This document shows, piece by piece, positions 46,901 through 54,431 of a stretch of 64,000 bases of DNA (position 1 is the first letter of the stretch; each line of letters starts with the position of its first letter). The stretch comes from Nocardiopsis terrae (lineage in GTDB: Bacteria; Actinomycetota; Actinomycetes; Streptosporangiales; Streptosporangiaceae): NCBI RefSeq assembly GCF_014651695.1, contig NZ_BMXJ01000001.1, forward strand, positions 288,845 to 352,844, in the 5' to 3' direction. The notes beneath the pieces were generated by a model. It saw only the letters and a program-made list of their open reading frames with translations. It ran no database searches and had not been told where the DNA came from. The translations under genes and the position numbers were made by a program.

Positions 46901-46976
46901 TGGCATTTCTGGAGAAGCTTCAGAAGATCAAGATGCAGGACATCCTCATTCAGATCTTCCTCTACAGGCACAGTAG
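43971..46976 (+). CDS. ESX-type polymorphic toxin with DNA/RNA non-specific nuclease domain
   Basis: 1001 aa from GTG 43971 (GGAG 6 nt upstream; TTG 43959 has no SD). Residues 1-190 are long helices like WXG/LXG secretion domains (SETGNSITGAWSGLREYYSA). A hydrophobic segment lies around 336-372, a Gly/Ser/Asp-rich linker about 426-690, then the toxin domain about 727-943. It matches Endonuclea_NS_2: WDGGHFFGTGFGG with D851 and catalytic H854, Asn868 in HHLNLYAQLREVNQIR, then NNFYRLEKSWRELL and VPVSVTVKHSVNGGDPV. From about 45245 GC falls sharply, marking an exchangeable C-terminal module. Likely secreted into rival or sister cells; the immunity gene follows at 15 bp. Confidence 0.88.
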   Translation: MLPGDPGTAPAAPKSIQEQHAALTDAEEKISPLTFPEPSVSPEYVNAMASGLRTVGGSISETGNSITGAWSGLREYYSAPESETLYEVLDPVATDGEEVSEALASAATALETFAENVESIKERWASLRTEAYELLGRIEAEGEDWDKADGVKGFFGGESGLVAENAALVSTGEKIIEDYAEYETACADAINKDVPERTSFAKMPEGDVELDPNVFYHGYEQDLSELATEWGSAPADTDHGWWVDAGAAVWDFGVGAVEDTGAMLGFHSSEGWFNQSWGDSLKEYHMDNLQSAASLVGLYDNESGEFGLASKDSVKGAWKDLAHSVVPWEEWGDRPGYVIGTALLNIGATVGGAALTATGVGAVVGVPLMAWRGMAIVDGMGGSGRGPDVDLPDLPDMPTNTPINAQVDSGQMEIIKAYMDQLVNPVYADSGDLGGGTSHSGSEGSGAGRVGVSNSQQQGDSSGVPASHRRNGEQGEATAEELRVFNELMENDPQLKERLEEHEPAFRELDSGDGSWTGGSGASRPLMDGSPGGAHRSMEADSDPHQDQRVDLSDTNEPGSRPRSGGDSTHAPASEHSRGPVAVLEREGGGSGGDGPSGRDGQDSSSRMTEDGQGRTTTAGGALTGGGPSSGGPGGSGHGPDAGQGSNDGGDQNGSQDDGTNTGGSRDGDHEGNPWDQEWNNDKLDKRYRAPVVPEARTHPLKPGDSGPPSFPEDGKRFAVDERLEPNSVWDVEGRGKFYTDGDGKIFHIDTHPGNKVDTNPELEKPRKDTKYAVDVIEHPGKKYHYETDSEARTTHAHGELQRLRSSADEGGMSLKEKNEFYRIDDQTDAGHKGKEEYPENDPYYHFEKWDGGHFFGTGFGGSGHHLNLYAQLREVNQIRKNTDESNNFYRLEKSWRELLENENNNVKVTFEAEYAGSSKVPVSVTVKHSVNGGDPVVTIFENTPDVKIEGQSRRKYGERFPSAAGSLLAGGALIGAGISGEASEDQDAGHPHSDLPLQAQ

Positions 46977-46991
46977 GCGATAGGAAAATTT

Positions 46992-47432
46992 ATGACCATG
47001 GAACCAGAAGAACAGAATGCCGCACTTCAAGAATTCGGGCAAATACTTCTAGGGATAACCCCAGGAGAATGGAATAGAATCACTCTGAGCTTTGCAATTT
47101 GCCACCGCGTGAGCACTTATGAGATTAAGGTTTTGGCTCCCAATGGCACCGCCTCGCACCCTACAATCCCAAGCAATGCGATCGCAATTCTTAAGGATTT
47201 GCGGGTGGGAATGTATCGAGAAGGCCTCGGTGCGTGGTTCAGCATGAGTTATGAAATCTCCAGCGATCTCCAATTCTATGTGAATTACGATTACGATAGT
47301 GAACCTAATTTCAGTTTCGACATCGATCCGTACAGCTACTACAGGGACCTGGAGAAGTTCCCTCGGAATGAGGGTAATATTCCAGATTGGCTTCGGGAGA
47401 AGCTCCGCCTGGCAGAACAGGGAGAGGATTGA
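46992..47432 (+). CDS. YezG-family immunity protein
   Basis: 146 aa from ATG 46992, 15 bp after the toxin stop. YezG/DUF600 pattern: GAWFSMSYEIS, then YVNYDYDSEPNF, YYRDLEKFPRNEGNIPDWLR. In Bacillus and other bacteria YezG proteins protect against the nuclease toxins encoded just upstream. GC is far lower than in the flanks, like the toxin's C-terminal module, so both were probably acquired together. Confidence 0.9.
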   Translation: MTMEPEEQNAALQEFGQILLGITPGEWNRITLSFAICHRVSTYEIKVLAPNGTASHPTIPSNAIAILKDLRVGMYREGLGAWFSMSYEISSDLQFYVNYDYDSEPNFSFDIDPYSYYRDLEKFPRNEGNIPDWLREKLRLAEQGED

Positions 47433-47517
47433 ATCGTCGCCCCTGACTGAGGTTTGATTGTTCTCGTCGGAGTGGGTGGGATCCTATGAACAGTAGTTTC
47501 GGAAGTTCGGCATAGGT

Positions 47518-47539
47518 GCCACCGGCAACAGCATCACCG
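47518..47539 (+). pseudogene. Fragment of a toxin N-terminal domain
   Basis: ACCGGCAACAGCATCACCG (47521-47539) is identical over 19 bases to 44154-44172 in the toxin gene (TGNSIT). The flanks no longer align or stay open. It is taken as a trace of a displaced, decayed toxin module. Confidence 0.5.
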
Positions 47540-47601
47540 AATGGCCGTCGCCTTGTTTGAGCTGGGCCAGCATTGGACCGCTACGCTAACTCCAGCGGCC
47601 A

Positions 47602-47751
47602 TTGACTGGCTCTTTCTATGTCTTCACAACCATCGATAATCAAGCGGTGGCCATTCATATGTCCGGCGATTCCCAGATCGAGAGCTCCTCATGGTTCCAT
47701 CTCAGAAAATTCGTTCTAGACCAGAGCAAAAAGGAACTACAACTGGAATAA
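47602..47751 (+). pseudogene. Orphan fragment, unknown
   Basis: An open stretch of about 49 codons from TTG 47602, MTGSFYVFTTIDNQAVAIHM at the start and SWFHLRKFVLDQSKKELQLE at the end, low GC, no ribosome site. It reads like a real protein's C-terminus rather than random frame, possibly an old immunity gene. Otherwise the 526-bp stretch 47433-47958 holds no gene. Confidence 0.4.
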
Positions 47752-47958
47752 TAGTGCAGCAGGACCCATTCAGATAACTGCACGTGCCTCCGGATTTACC
47801 GAGAACCTCACGGGACCGACGACACGACCCCATGCATCCAGTTCCGGAGCTGGTAGGCCTGTTCTAGCGCCCTCATGCTCGCCTTCCAGTATGAGCACTA
47901 ACAGTCGCAGATAATGGCGCCCGCGCCCGGTTCCCCGTATATCTTCCCAAGCGATTTC

Positions 47959-48385
47959 ATGAATCCCGCACAGCAGGAAAAATCACCACCATTGGCAAGT
48001 CGATCTTCCAGGCAGTGCCTCCTGGATGGATCGAGGCTGAATGTAAGCATGTTGGCCTCGGAGTCGCCGGAGAATGCTTCTTTCGAACTCGCGTCGAGGG
48101 TGAGGATTTCCGGGAAGGATCTGCGCCCTCGGAGGCCGCCCTCGCGTTCATGGACCTACGGGAGGGAATGCACAAGGATGACGTCAGAACTTGGTTCTCT
48201 GCGACCTTCCGAATTTCAAACAACGGTGACTATCGAGTTGAGTACGACTACGACAACAAGCCAGAATTCTCGAATCCGCAACCAAGTGATCTGGAGTTCC
48301 TGAACGAGCAGAGGTACTATCCACGCTCCGAGGAGAAAAAACCGACTGGTTCAAAGAGGGCATACGTCGGCTTCAGGAGAAGTGA
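47959..48385 (+). pseudogene. Second YezG-type immunity gene with two frameshifts
   Basis: Starts ATG 47959 (MNPAQQEK). Adding one A to the A5 run at 47978-47982 restores ITTIGKSIFQAVPPGWIEAE; the frame then runs open to YYPRSEE. Adding one A to the A6 run at 48336-48341 restores KKTDWFKEGIRRLQEK and a stop at 48385. The repaired protein of about 142 aa aligns with the upstream YezG copy (TWFSATFRIS, YRVEYDYDNKPEF). Each defect is a single-base loss in a poly-A run, so decay, slippage or sequencing error are all possible. Confidence 0.75.
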
Positions 48386-48413
48386 CCTCTGGTAAGGCAG
48401 CCTCTCAGGAGCG

Positions 48414-49076
48414 TCAATCCACCTGACCCGCTGCTCCCTGCGACCCTGTGCCTGGCGGCCCGTACTCCAGACCGATACCGCGCGCCCACAGGCGGGTCGC
48501 GGTTTCCACGACCACCTCGGGGTCGTGCTCCTCGCCGTACAGGAACAGCATCCGTGCGGTGTGCTCCACCATCCCGCCGAGCATGCTCGCGGTGGTCTCC
48601 ACGTCGATGTCGGCCGAGGCCAGCCCCTCCTCCTGGAGGCGGCGGGTCCCCGAGGTGATCCGGTCGACGAAGAGCCCGCGGATCTCCAGGAAGAGGGTGC
48701 GGAAGTGCGGGTGGCGCGGGGAGACCTGTTCGATGACCTGCATGATCCGCGCGTTGTCCCGGTAGGCGGCCAGGAAGCGCTCCGTGGCGTACCGGATCCG
48801 GTCCACCGGCGCGGTGCCCGGAGGCGCGGCAGACCGGGCGGCGTCGAACATCTCCCCGGCCACACCCTTGGCGACCTCGTGGAAGACCTCGTCCTTGGAG
48901 TCGAAGTAGGTGTAGAAGCTCCCGTAGGCGATCCCGGCCCGGCCGGTGATCTGCGCGATCCTCGTCTCCTCGAACCCGCGCTCCTCGAACTCCTCGCGGG
49001 CCGCCTGGACGAGGGTGCCCCGTTTGCGCCGTCCGCGCTCCGTGGGCGGCCGCCCGGCCAGCGTCTGCTTTCCCAC
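48414..49076 (-). CDS. TetR-family transcriptional regulator
   Basis: 220 aa from GTG 49076, GGAGGGG upstream. N-terminal HTH: ARIAQITGRAGIAYGSFYTYF-type segment (IAQITGRAGIAYGSFYTYFD) at residues about 41-60. The C-terminal ligand domain is helical, ending WARGIGLEYGPP. It lies 18 bp after the acyl-CoA dehydrogenase gene on the same strand and probably represses that operon and the divergent TIGR03084 gene in response to an acyl-CoA. Confidence 0.92.
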   Translation of the reverse strand: MGKQTLAGRPPTERGRRKRGTLVQAAREEFEERGFEETRIAQITGRAGIAYGSFYTYFDSKDEVFHEVAKGVAGEMFDAARSAAPPGTAPVDRIRYATERFLAAYRDNARIMQVIEQVSPRHPHFRTLFLEIRGLFVDRITSGTRRLQEEGLASADIDVETTASMLGGMVEHTARMLFLYGEEHDPEVVVETATRLWARGIGLEYGPPGTGSQGAAGQVD

Positions 49077-49094
49077 TCGTACCCCTCCTCGTGG

Positions 49095-50258
49095 TCAGCG
49101 CAGGGGAAGGAACTTAGCGATGACCTCGTTCATGATCTCGTAGGTGCCGCCTCCGATGCTGAACACCCTGGCGTCACGGTAGTGGCGCTCCACCTCGGTG
49201 CCGCGCATGAACCCCGTGCCGCCGTGCAGCTGGACGGCGTTGTCGACCACGTAGTCCATGGCCTCGGTCGCGGTGTTCTTGGCCATCGCCACCTCCGCGA
49301 TCAGGGGCTCGCCGTCCTGCAACCGCTCCGCGACCCCCCGCACGTACGCGGTGGCGACCTCGGTGCGCCGGTGCATCTCCACCAGCCGGTGCCGCAGGAC
49401 CTGGCGGCGCGACAGCGGCCCGCCGAAGGCCTCGCGTTCGCGGACCCATTCCAGGGACAGGTCGACGCAGCGCCGTGCCATCGCGCAGGCCTGTACCGAA
49501 AGGCCGATCCGTTCGCCGGCGAACTGGTGCATGATCTGGAGGAAGCCCTGGTCCACCCCGCCCACCAGCCGGTCGGCGGGGACCCGGACGTCGGCCAGGG
49601 AGAGTTCGGCGGTGTCCGAGGAGCGCCACCCCATCTTGTCCAGCTTGCGGGTGGCCGTGAACCCGGGGGAGCCGCGCTCCACGACGAAGAGCGAGATCCC
49701 CTCGTGCCCGGTGTCCGAGGTGCGGGCGGCGACCGTCACGAAGTCGGCCCGGTAGCCGGAGGTGATGAAGGTCTTCGCCCCGTTCAGCACCCACTCGTCG
49801 CCGTCACGGACCGCGCGGGTGCGCAGGTGGGCCACGTCCGAACCCGCGTCGGGTTCGGTGATTCCGAGTGAGCAGACGAGCTCACCGGCCAGGGCCGGGC
49901 GGACGTAGTCGCGCATCAGGTGTTCGCGCCCGTCGGCGACCAGAGCGGGAAGCGCGATGGTGTGCGTGAACAGCGAGGCCAGGACCCCGGTGGGCACACC
50001 GGCGAGGACGGCTTCCTCGGAGACGACCAACTGGTCGAGCATCTCGCCCTCCCCGCCCGCGGACTCCGGGTACCCGAGCCCGAGCAGGCCCAGTCGGGCC
50101 GCCGCCCGGTGCAGGTCACGGGGCAGTTCGCCCTCGTCCTCCCACCGTTCCACATGGGGAAGGACCTCCTTGGCCGCGAAGGCCCGCACCGTCTCCCGGA
50201 GCGCGGCGCGTTCCGGGGTGTTCCAGCGGTCCGTGCCGGGGGTATCGGTCGCGGTCAT
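49095..50258 (-). CDS. Acyl-CoA dehydrogenase
   Basis: 387 aa. FAD-dependent alpha,beta-dehydrogenation of an acyl-CoA. Signature LGITEPDAGSDVAHLRTRA, TFITSGYRADFV and the C-terminal VQLHGGTGFMRGTEVERHYRDAR segment with GGGTYEIM. The C-terminal Glu in GTYEIMNEVIAKF fits the usual flavin-site position. Chain-length preference cannot be told. First gene of an operon with the TetR regulator. A run of nine G (50282-50290) lies 24 nt upstream of the start. Confidence 0.94.
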   Translation of the reverse strand: MTATDTPGTDRWNTPERAALRETVRAFAAKEVLPHVERWEDEGELPRDLHRAAARLGLLGLGYPESAGGEGEMLDQLVVSEEAVLAGVPTGVLASLFTHTIALPALVADGREHLMRDYVRPALAGELVCSLGITEPDAGSDVAHLRTRAVRDGDEWVLNGAKTFITSGYRADFVTVAARTSDTGHEGISLFVVERGSPGFTATRKLDKMGWRSSDTAELSLADVRVPADRLVGGVDQGFLQIMHQFAGERIGLSVQACAMARRCVDLSLEWVREREAFGGPLSRRQVLRHRLVEMHRRTEVATAYVRGVAERLQDGEPLIAEVAMAKNTATEAMDYVVDNAVQLHGGTGFMRGTEVERHYRDARVFSIGGGTYEIMNEVIAKFLPLR

Positions 50259-50353
50259 GTACGCACACTCGCATCCGTTTCGGGGGGGGGCGGCCCGGGC
50301 GGCGCTCCGGGTTCTGGCGACCCGACCCCTGGGAGAGTCAGGTCACACTTTGC

Positions 50354-50393
50354 TATGGTGCGCCGAACATGACAAGTCAGTCAACATTTGTCG
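50354..50393 (+). promoter_or_regulatory. Extended -10 and overlapping operator-like repeats
   Basis: TGCTATGGT (hexamer 50354-50359) is an extended -10 for the plus-strand gene. Just downstream, TGACAAGTCA (50370-50379) and GACAA...TTGTC (50371-50392) form overlapping inverted repeats of the size bound by TetR proteins. Candidate site for the 48414-49076 regulator. Confidence 0.45.
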
Positions 50394-50437
50394 GGCGGGG
50401 CCGGAGGACCGGCGGCTGCCCCCCGTGAGGAGTCCCC

Positions 50438-51253
50438 GTGGTCGACGCACAAGCCCTGGTAGCGGACCTGCGCGCGGAACAGGAGGACTTCGCCGCGCTG
50501 CTCGACGGACTCGACGCCGCCGACTGGGCCCGGCCGACCCCGGCACCCGGCTGGACCATCGCCGACCAGGTCGCCCACCTGGCCTTCTTCGACCAGTCGG
50601 CGCTGACCGCCCTGACCGACGCGGACGGGTTCGCGAAGATCGTTGAGGCGGCCGTGGCCGACCCCGAGGGGTACGTGGACACAGCCGCCGCACCCCTGGC
50701 CGCGCTGCCCCCGGACACCCTGCTCGCCGAGTGGCGCGCTGCCTCGGCCGCCCTCCGCTCCGCCCTGGCCGCGGCGCCCGCCGGGACCCGCGTGCCCTGG
50801 TTCGGCCCGCCGATGAGCGTGCCCTCGAAGGCGACCGCGCGGCTGATGGAGACCTGGGCCCACGGCCAGGACGTGGTGGACGCCCTGGGCACCACCCGAG
50901 AGCCCACCGAACGCCTGCGGCACATCGTCCACATCGCCCTGCGCGCCCGCCCCTACAGTTACTTCGCCCGCGGCCTCCCGATGCCCGAGGCGGCGGTCCG
51001 CGTGGAGCTGACCTCGCCCGACGGCGGACTCTGGAGGATGGGCCCCGAGGAGGCCCGTGAGGTGGTCCGCGGCGACGCGGAACAGTTCTGCCTGGTCCTC
51101 ACCCGCCGCCGCCACGTGGCCGACACTTCCCTGACCGCCCATGGCCCGGCTGCCCAGGAGTGGCTCCGGGTCGGCCAGACCTACGCGGGCGGCCCCGGCG
51201 AGGGCCGCGAACCGGGCCAGTTCTCCGGCCGGACCGGGTCCGGGCGAGACTGA
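50438..51253 (+). CDS. TIGR03084 family metal-binding protein (DinB/MDMPI fold)
   Basis: 271 aa from GTG 50438. A four-helix DinB-like bundle with the family motifs PGWTIADQVAHLAFFDQSAL (first His), MSVPSKATARLMETWAHGQD and VVDALG (second His). Related to mycothiol-dependent maleylpyruvate isomerase, but assigned to TIGR03084, of unknown reaction. Usually found with acyl-CoA dehydrogenases and TetR regulators, as here. Confidence 0.9.
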   Translation: MVDAQALVADLRAEQEDFAALLDGLDAADWARPTPAPGWTIADQVAHLAFFDQSALTALTDADGFAKIVEAAVADPEGYVDTAAAPLAALPPDTLLAEWRAASAALRSALAAAPAGTRVPWFGPPMSVPSKATARLMETWAHGQDVVDALGTTREPTERLRHIVHIALRARPYSYFARGLPMPEAAVRVELTSPDGGLWRMGPEEAREVVRGDAEQFCLVLTRRRHVADTSLTAHGPAAQEWLRVGQTYAGGPGEGREPGQFSGRTGSGRD

Positions 51254-51260
51254 CCGGACG

Positions 51261-51278
51261 GCCTGCCGGACGGCAGGC
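51261..51278. terminator. Hairpin between convergent genes
   Basis: GCCTGCCG pairs perfectly with CGGCAGGC (51271-51278), 8 nt after the TIGR03084 stop and upstream of the convergent 51414-52556 gene end. Confidence 0.55.
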
Positions 51279-51413
51279 ACCAGGTCCTTCCGATGTTGAC
51301 CACCCTGTCAGGTCCCTACTCCGCTCCGTGGAGGGGGCTGCCCGCCGAAGAAACCGGCGATCGGGGGAGCATCCCGGTTCCCGCCCGTTCCGGCCCCGTT
51401 GGCCCCGGCGGGC

Positions 51414-52556
51414 TCAGGACTCGGACCGCATCGACTGCATCAGGGATTCCAGGAGGGGCCGGAACTCCTCGTCGGAGGTGAAGAGCGAGATCTCCCTCTT
51501 CTCGTCGTCGACGGTGATCGCCACCTCTCGCAGGTCGGGGAGGTCGCTGCCGCGCGAGTCGGGGTGCCACCAGTACAGCTTGTCGCTGACCGGCTTGTTC
51601 GTGTCGGCTGCGTACCGCTCGGCCAACTCCTGGAGGTGCTCCATGGCCGTGACGGGGTTGCTCCGGCCCAGGACGTGCGCCACGACCACCGACGGGGAGG
51701 GGAGCACCACGAGGGCACCGTGCGGGGCCTCGCCCAGGTAGCGGTCGAGGACGTTCAGGTGGGCGAGGGTGTACTCCTGGTTCCCACCGCCGATGTGCAC
51801 GATCGGGGTGTTGAGGAGGTCCGTCTCGGAGACCTCGAACGGTTCCTCCAGGGAGTTGGCGACGGCCGCCTCCAGGGCCCGCTCCTCGGTCATGCCGCCC
51901 AGCTGTTCGCGCCTGAGCACCAGCATGCTCTCCGGGTAGTCGACGACGACCACCAGCCGCAGGTCCGAGGTGAGCGGACGTGAGACCAGCGTCGGGAGCG
52001 CCTCCTCGGGAAACGACGACTCGGGGCGGACGCGGACCCGCAACCGGTCCTCGGAGACCGAGGTCTGGACTCCCCGGGCGTAGTCGCGCTCGAAACCCTC
52101 CACGTACTCGACCGCGTACCGGGAGACGGCGTCCCCGTCGAGGCCCTCGGCGGCCGCGAGGTACCGGTGGGCGTGGAGCGTCCTCTTTTCGGCGTCCCCG
52201 AGGAGGGCCACGGTGTCGGGATCGGTGAAGTGGGCGTCGTGCCCCCGTTCGGACAGTGCGGCGAGCAGGGCCCGCCTGGTGTGGTCGTCGGACCGGGGCG
52301 GGTAGTGCGTGCCCAGCGGGATGCCGCGCTCCCGCATGTTGCGCATCATCGCGAGGACCACCTGTTCGGCCAGCTCGGGATGCCTCTCCTCCGGGTGGTC
52401 GGCGAGCTGGGCGATGGGTTCGGTGTAGTCGATGACCGTGGTCCCGTAGCCCGGGAGTTCGACGCCCAGACCGGCCGGGGGAACGATCTCGACCTCGACC
52501 CGCGCCCTGGTGTAGGCATCGACGAGGAGGGCGAGGAAGGTGTTCGTGTGTGACAT
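51414..52556 (-). CDS. Hypothetical protein, DUF1444-like
   Basis: 380 aa. Two copies of a strand-helix pattern reminiscent of DUF1444 (YtpQ): LPTLVSRPLTSDLRLVVVVD with YPESMLVLRREQL, and GALVVLPSPSVVVAHVLGRS with TNKPVSDKLYWWHPDS. Soluble, no signal peptide. The family resemblance is by eye and moderate. Codon use is typical of the genome. Confidence 0.7.
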   Translation of the reverse strand: MSHTNTFLALLVDAYTRARVEVEIVPPAGLGVELPGYGTTVIDYTEPIAQLADHPEERHPELAEQVVLAMMRNMRERGIPLGTHYPPRSDDHTRRALLAALSERGHDAHFTDPDTVALLGDAEKRTLHAHRYLAAAEGLDGDAVSRYAVEYVEGFERDYARGVQTSVSEDRLRVRVRPESSFPEEALPTLVSRPLTSDLRLVVVVDYPESMLVLRREQLGGMTEERALEAAVANSLEEPFEVSETDLLNTPIVHIGGGNQEYTLAHLNVLDRYLGEAPHGALVVLPSPSVVVAHVLGRSNPVTAMEHLQELAERYAADTNKPVSDKLYWWHPDSRGSDLPDLREVAITVDDEKREISLFTSDEEFRPLLESLMQSMRSES

Positions 52557-52674
52557 ACCGAGGTGGTCCTCCGACTACCCGCGCGGTGCGGATGCCTGGT
52601 GGTTGGTGGTCGGGGTGAGCGGCGGGGGCCACAGGAACGTCGTTCCGGGCCTCCGGGAAACCGGCCCCGTCAAG

Positions 52675-52866
52675 CTACCGGGTCCCGGAGAGGACCTTCT
52701 TCTGGAGGGCATCCAGCGGGCCCTGGCGGAAGTGGCGCTGGACCGGGCCCACGGAGGCGCCGAGTTCGTCGGCGACGTCCACGAAGGTGGTCATGGCCGG
52801 ACCCGTGCACAGGAGGGCCTCGGCGACCTGGCGCCTTCTCTCGTCGTGGTCAGCGGTGCGAGGCAT
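52675..52866 (-). pseudogene. Truncated TetR-type HTH protein
   Basis: 63 aa from ATG 52866. Consists only of a TetR N-terminal helix-turn-helix (FVDVADELGASVGPVQRHFR); the ligand-binding domain is missing, and the frame closes at 52675. No SD is evident. Either a remnant of a full regulator or a mini-regulator. The gaps 52557-52674 and 52867-52983 hold nothing else. Confidence 0.55.
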
Positions 52867-52983
52867 ACAAAAACATGAAGGAGAATGTGTCATCTTCACA
52901 AACCGTAGCCGCTTGCAGCCGCGCCCCGCGACCGGCATGGCTCCGGAGCCTCCTCCCGGAGCCGTACCGGTCGGACATGCCCC

Positions 52984-52989
52984 GATAAT
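52984..52989 (+). promoter_or_regulatory. -10-like hexamer before the amine oxidase
   Basis: GATAAT lies exactly 6 nt before GTG 52996, the geometry of a leaderless start. Confidence 0.45.
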
Positions 52990-52995
52990 GCGGGG

Positions 52996-54348
52996 GTGAC
53001 GTGCCCCGAACCGGAGGGCACGGAGGTCTCGGGAGGCGGCGTGAGCGGAGGCGGACGGGGTTCGGAGCGTGCCCCCCGGCCCCTCGTGAGCCGGAGGTCC
53101 CTGCTGGCCGGCGGGGGTGTGCTCCTGGGCGGCTCGGTGGCGCTCGGCGCCTCGGCCCGGATGTCGCGGGAGCGGTGGGACGTGGCGGTGGTCGGCGCCG
53201 GGGTGGCGGGGCTGTCGGCCGCGCGCAACCTGGCCGACCACGGGCTGTCCGTGGTCGTGCTGGAGGCCCGCGACCGGATCGGCGGCCAGCTCCACACCGA
53301 CCACTCCTTCAGCTCGGTCCCGGTCGAACTGGGAGCCGGACTGATCCACGGCAGGGAGGCCTACACCTGGGAACTGGTGGATGCGGTCGGGGCCGAGACC
53401 GTCCGGGTCCGCGCCGGGGCCGGGGCCGGCTCGCCCCTCCGGACGCCGGGTTCCGCCCGCGACGACGAGGACGCCGCCTCCTACCTGCGCAGGATGGGCG
53501 TTCCCGAGGACCGGTGGCCGCCGGTGGCCGTCGACAACGAGCCCCTGGAGCGGTGGAGCGCCGTCTGGATGCGCGAGTACGGGATCTTCGACTGGTGGTC
53601 CGCGCCACGGGAGGACTTCCGGGTGGTCGGCGGCTACGACACCCTCCTGCCGCCGCTCTCCAACGGCCTGGACATCCGTCTGGAGCACGCGGTGCGCCGA
53701 GTGCGCTGGTCCGGCCGGGGTGTGGCACTGGACGTGTCCGCCCCGGGAAGGGGAGGCGGCGGAACCGAGGTGCGTGCCGACCGGTGCGTGCTCACCCTGC
53801 CGATCGGGGTCCTCAAGTCCGGTGGCGTCACCTTCGACCCCGTGCTCCCCACCGGGCACAGTGACGCTGTCCGCGCCCTCGACCGCACGGACGCCCTCAA
53901 GCTGGTGTACGAGTTCGACCGCGCGGTCTTTCCCGCCGACGAGAACCTCCTGGGGTGGGGCGAGGGGTCGGGCTTCGTGTTCTGGTGCCTGTCCAGGGAG
54001 GCCCCCGAGGTGGTCGTGGCCTGGGCCGCGGGCGAAAGCGCCCGCGAACTTCTGGCGATGCCGCCGGGCCGGAGGTTCACCGCCGGGCTGGCGGCACTGG
54101 CCGAAACGCTTGGCGAGGGGGTCCCCGAACCGGCCGCTCGTACCACCCATGACTGGTCGGCCGACGAGTTCAGCCGGGGCGCGTACCTGTTCGTGCCGCC
54201 GGGGGCCCATGACGCGCCGGACGCGCTGGCGGAGCCCCTGGAGGGGGTTCTGTACTTCGCGGGTGAGCCGACCACCGGGGAGAACACCGTGGACGGCGCC
54301 TACGCCAGCGGGTACGACGCCACCGACGCCCTGGTCGCGGAGGTGTGA
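52996..54348 (+). CDS. FAD-dependent amine oxidase with Tat-like signal
   Basis: 450 aa from GTG 52996 (leaderless geometry); GTG 53041 with GGGAGG upstream is the alternative. VSRRSLLAGGGVLLGGSVAL is a twin-arginine-like signal or anchor. Then the dinucleotide fold VAVVGAGVAGLSAARNLADH and VVVLEARDRIGGQLHTD, GAGLIHG, and the C-terminal FAD segment ENTVDGAYASGYDATDAL. This is the flavin monoamine oxidase layout; substrate unknown. Adjacent genes give no clear pathway. Confidence 0.88.
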   Translation: MTCPEPEGTEVSGGGVSGGGRGSERAPRPLVSRRSLLAGGGVLLGGSVALGASARMSRERWDVAVVGAGVAGLSAARNLADHGLSVVVLEARDRIGGQLHTDHSFSSVPVELGAGLIHGREAYTWELVDAVGAETVRVRAGAGAGSPLRTPGSARDDEDAASYLRRMGVPEDRWPPVAVDNEPLERWSAVWMREYGIFDWWSAPREDFRVVGGYDTLLPPLSNGLDIRLEHAVRRVRWSGRGVALDVSAPGRGGGGTEVRADRCVLTLPIGVLKSGGVTFDPVLPTGHSDAVRALDRTDALKLVYEFDRAVFPADENLLGWGEGSGFVFWCLSREAPEVVVAWAAGESARELLAMPPGRRFTAGLAALAETLGEGVPEPAARTTHDWSADEFSRGAYLFVPPGAHDAPDALAEPLEGVLYFAGEPTTGENTVDGAYASGYDATDALVAEV

Positions 54349-54411
54349 GGCCTTCCGCCGCCGGCCGCCTAGACTTGTGCGGGCACCGGCGCGGCACCCT
54401 CCCGGGCCAGA

Positions 54412-54431
54412 TTCAGTCCGATATGCCTGAA
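54412..54431 (+). promoter_or_regulatory. Inverted repeat upstream of pdxK
   Basis: TTCAG-N10-CTGAA in a locally AT-richer stretch, about 90 nt before pdxK. Candidate operator; the protein is unknown. Confidence 0.3.

Noticed and set aside
50282-50290. Run of nine G upstream of the acyl-CoA dehydrogenase, as phase-variable tract
   Set aside because: It lies outside the coding region, not clearly between promoter hexamers, and long G runs are common in such DNA; no second allele is visible.
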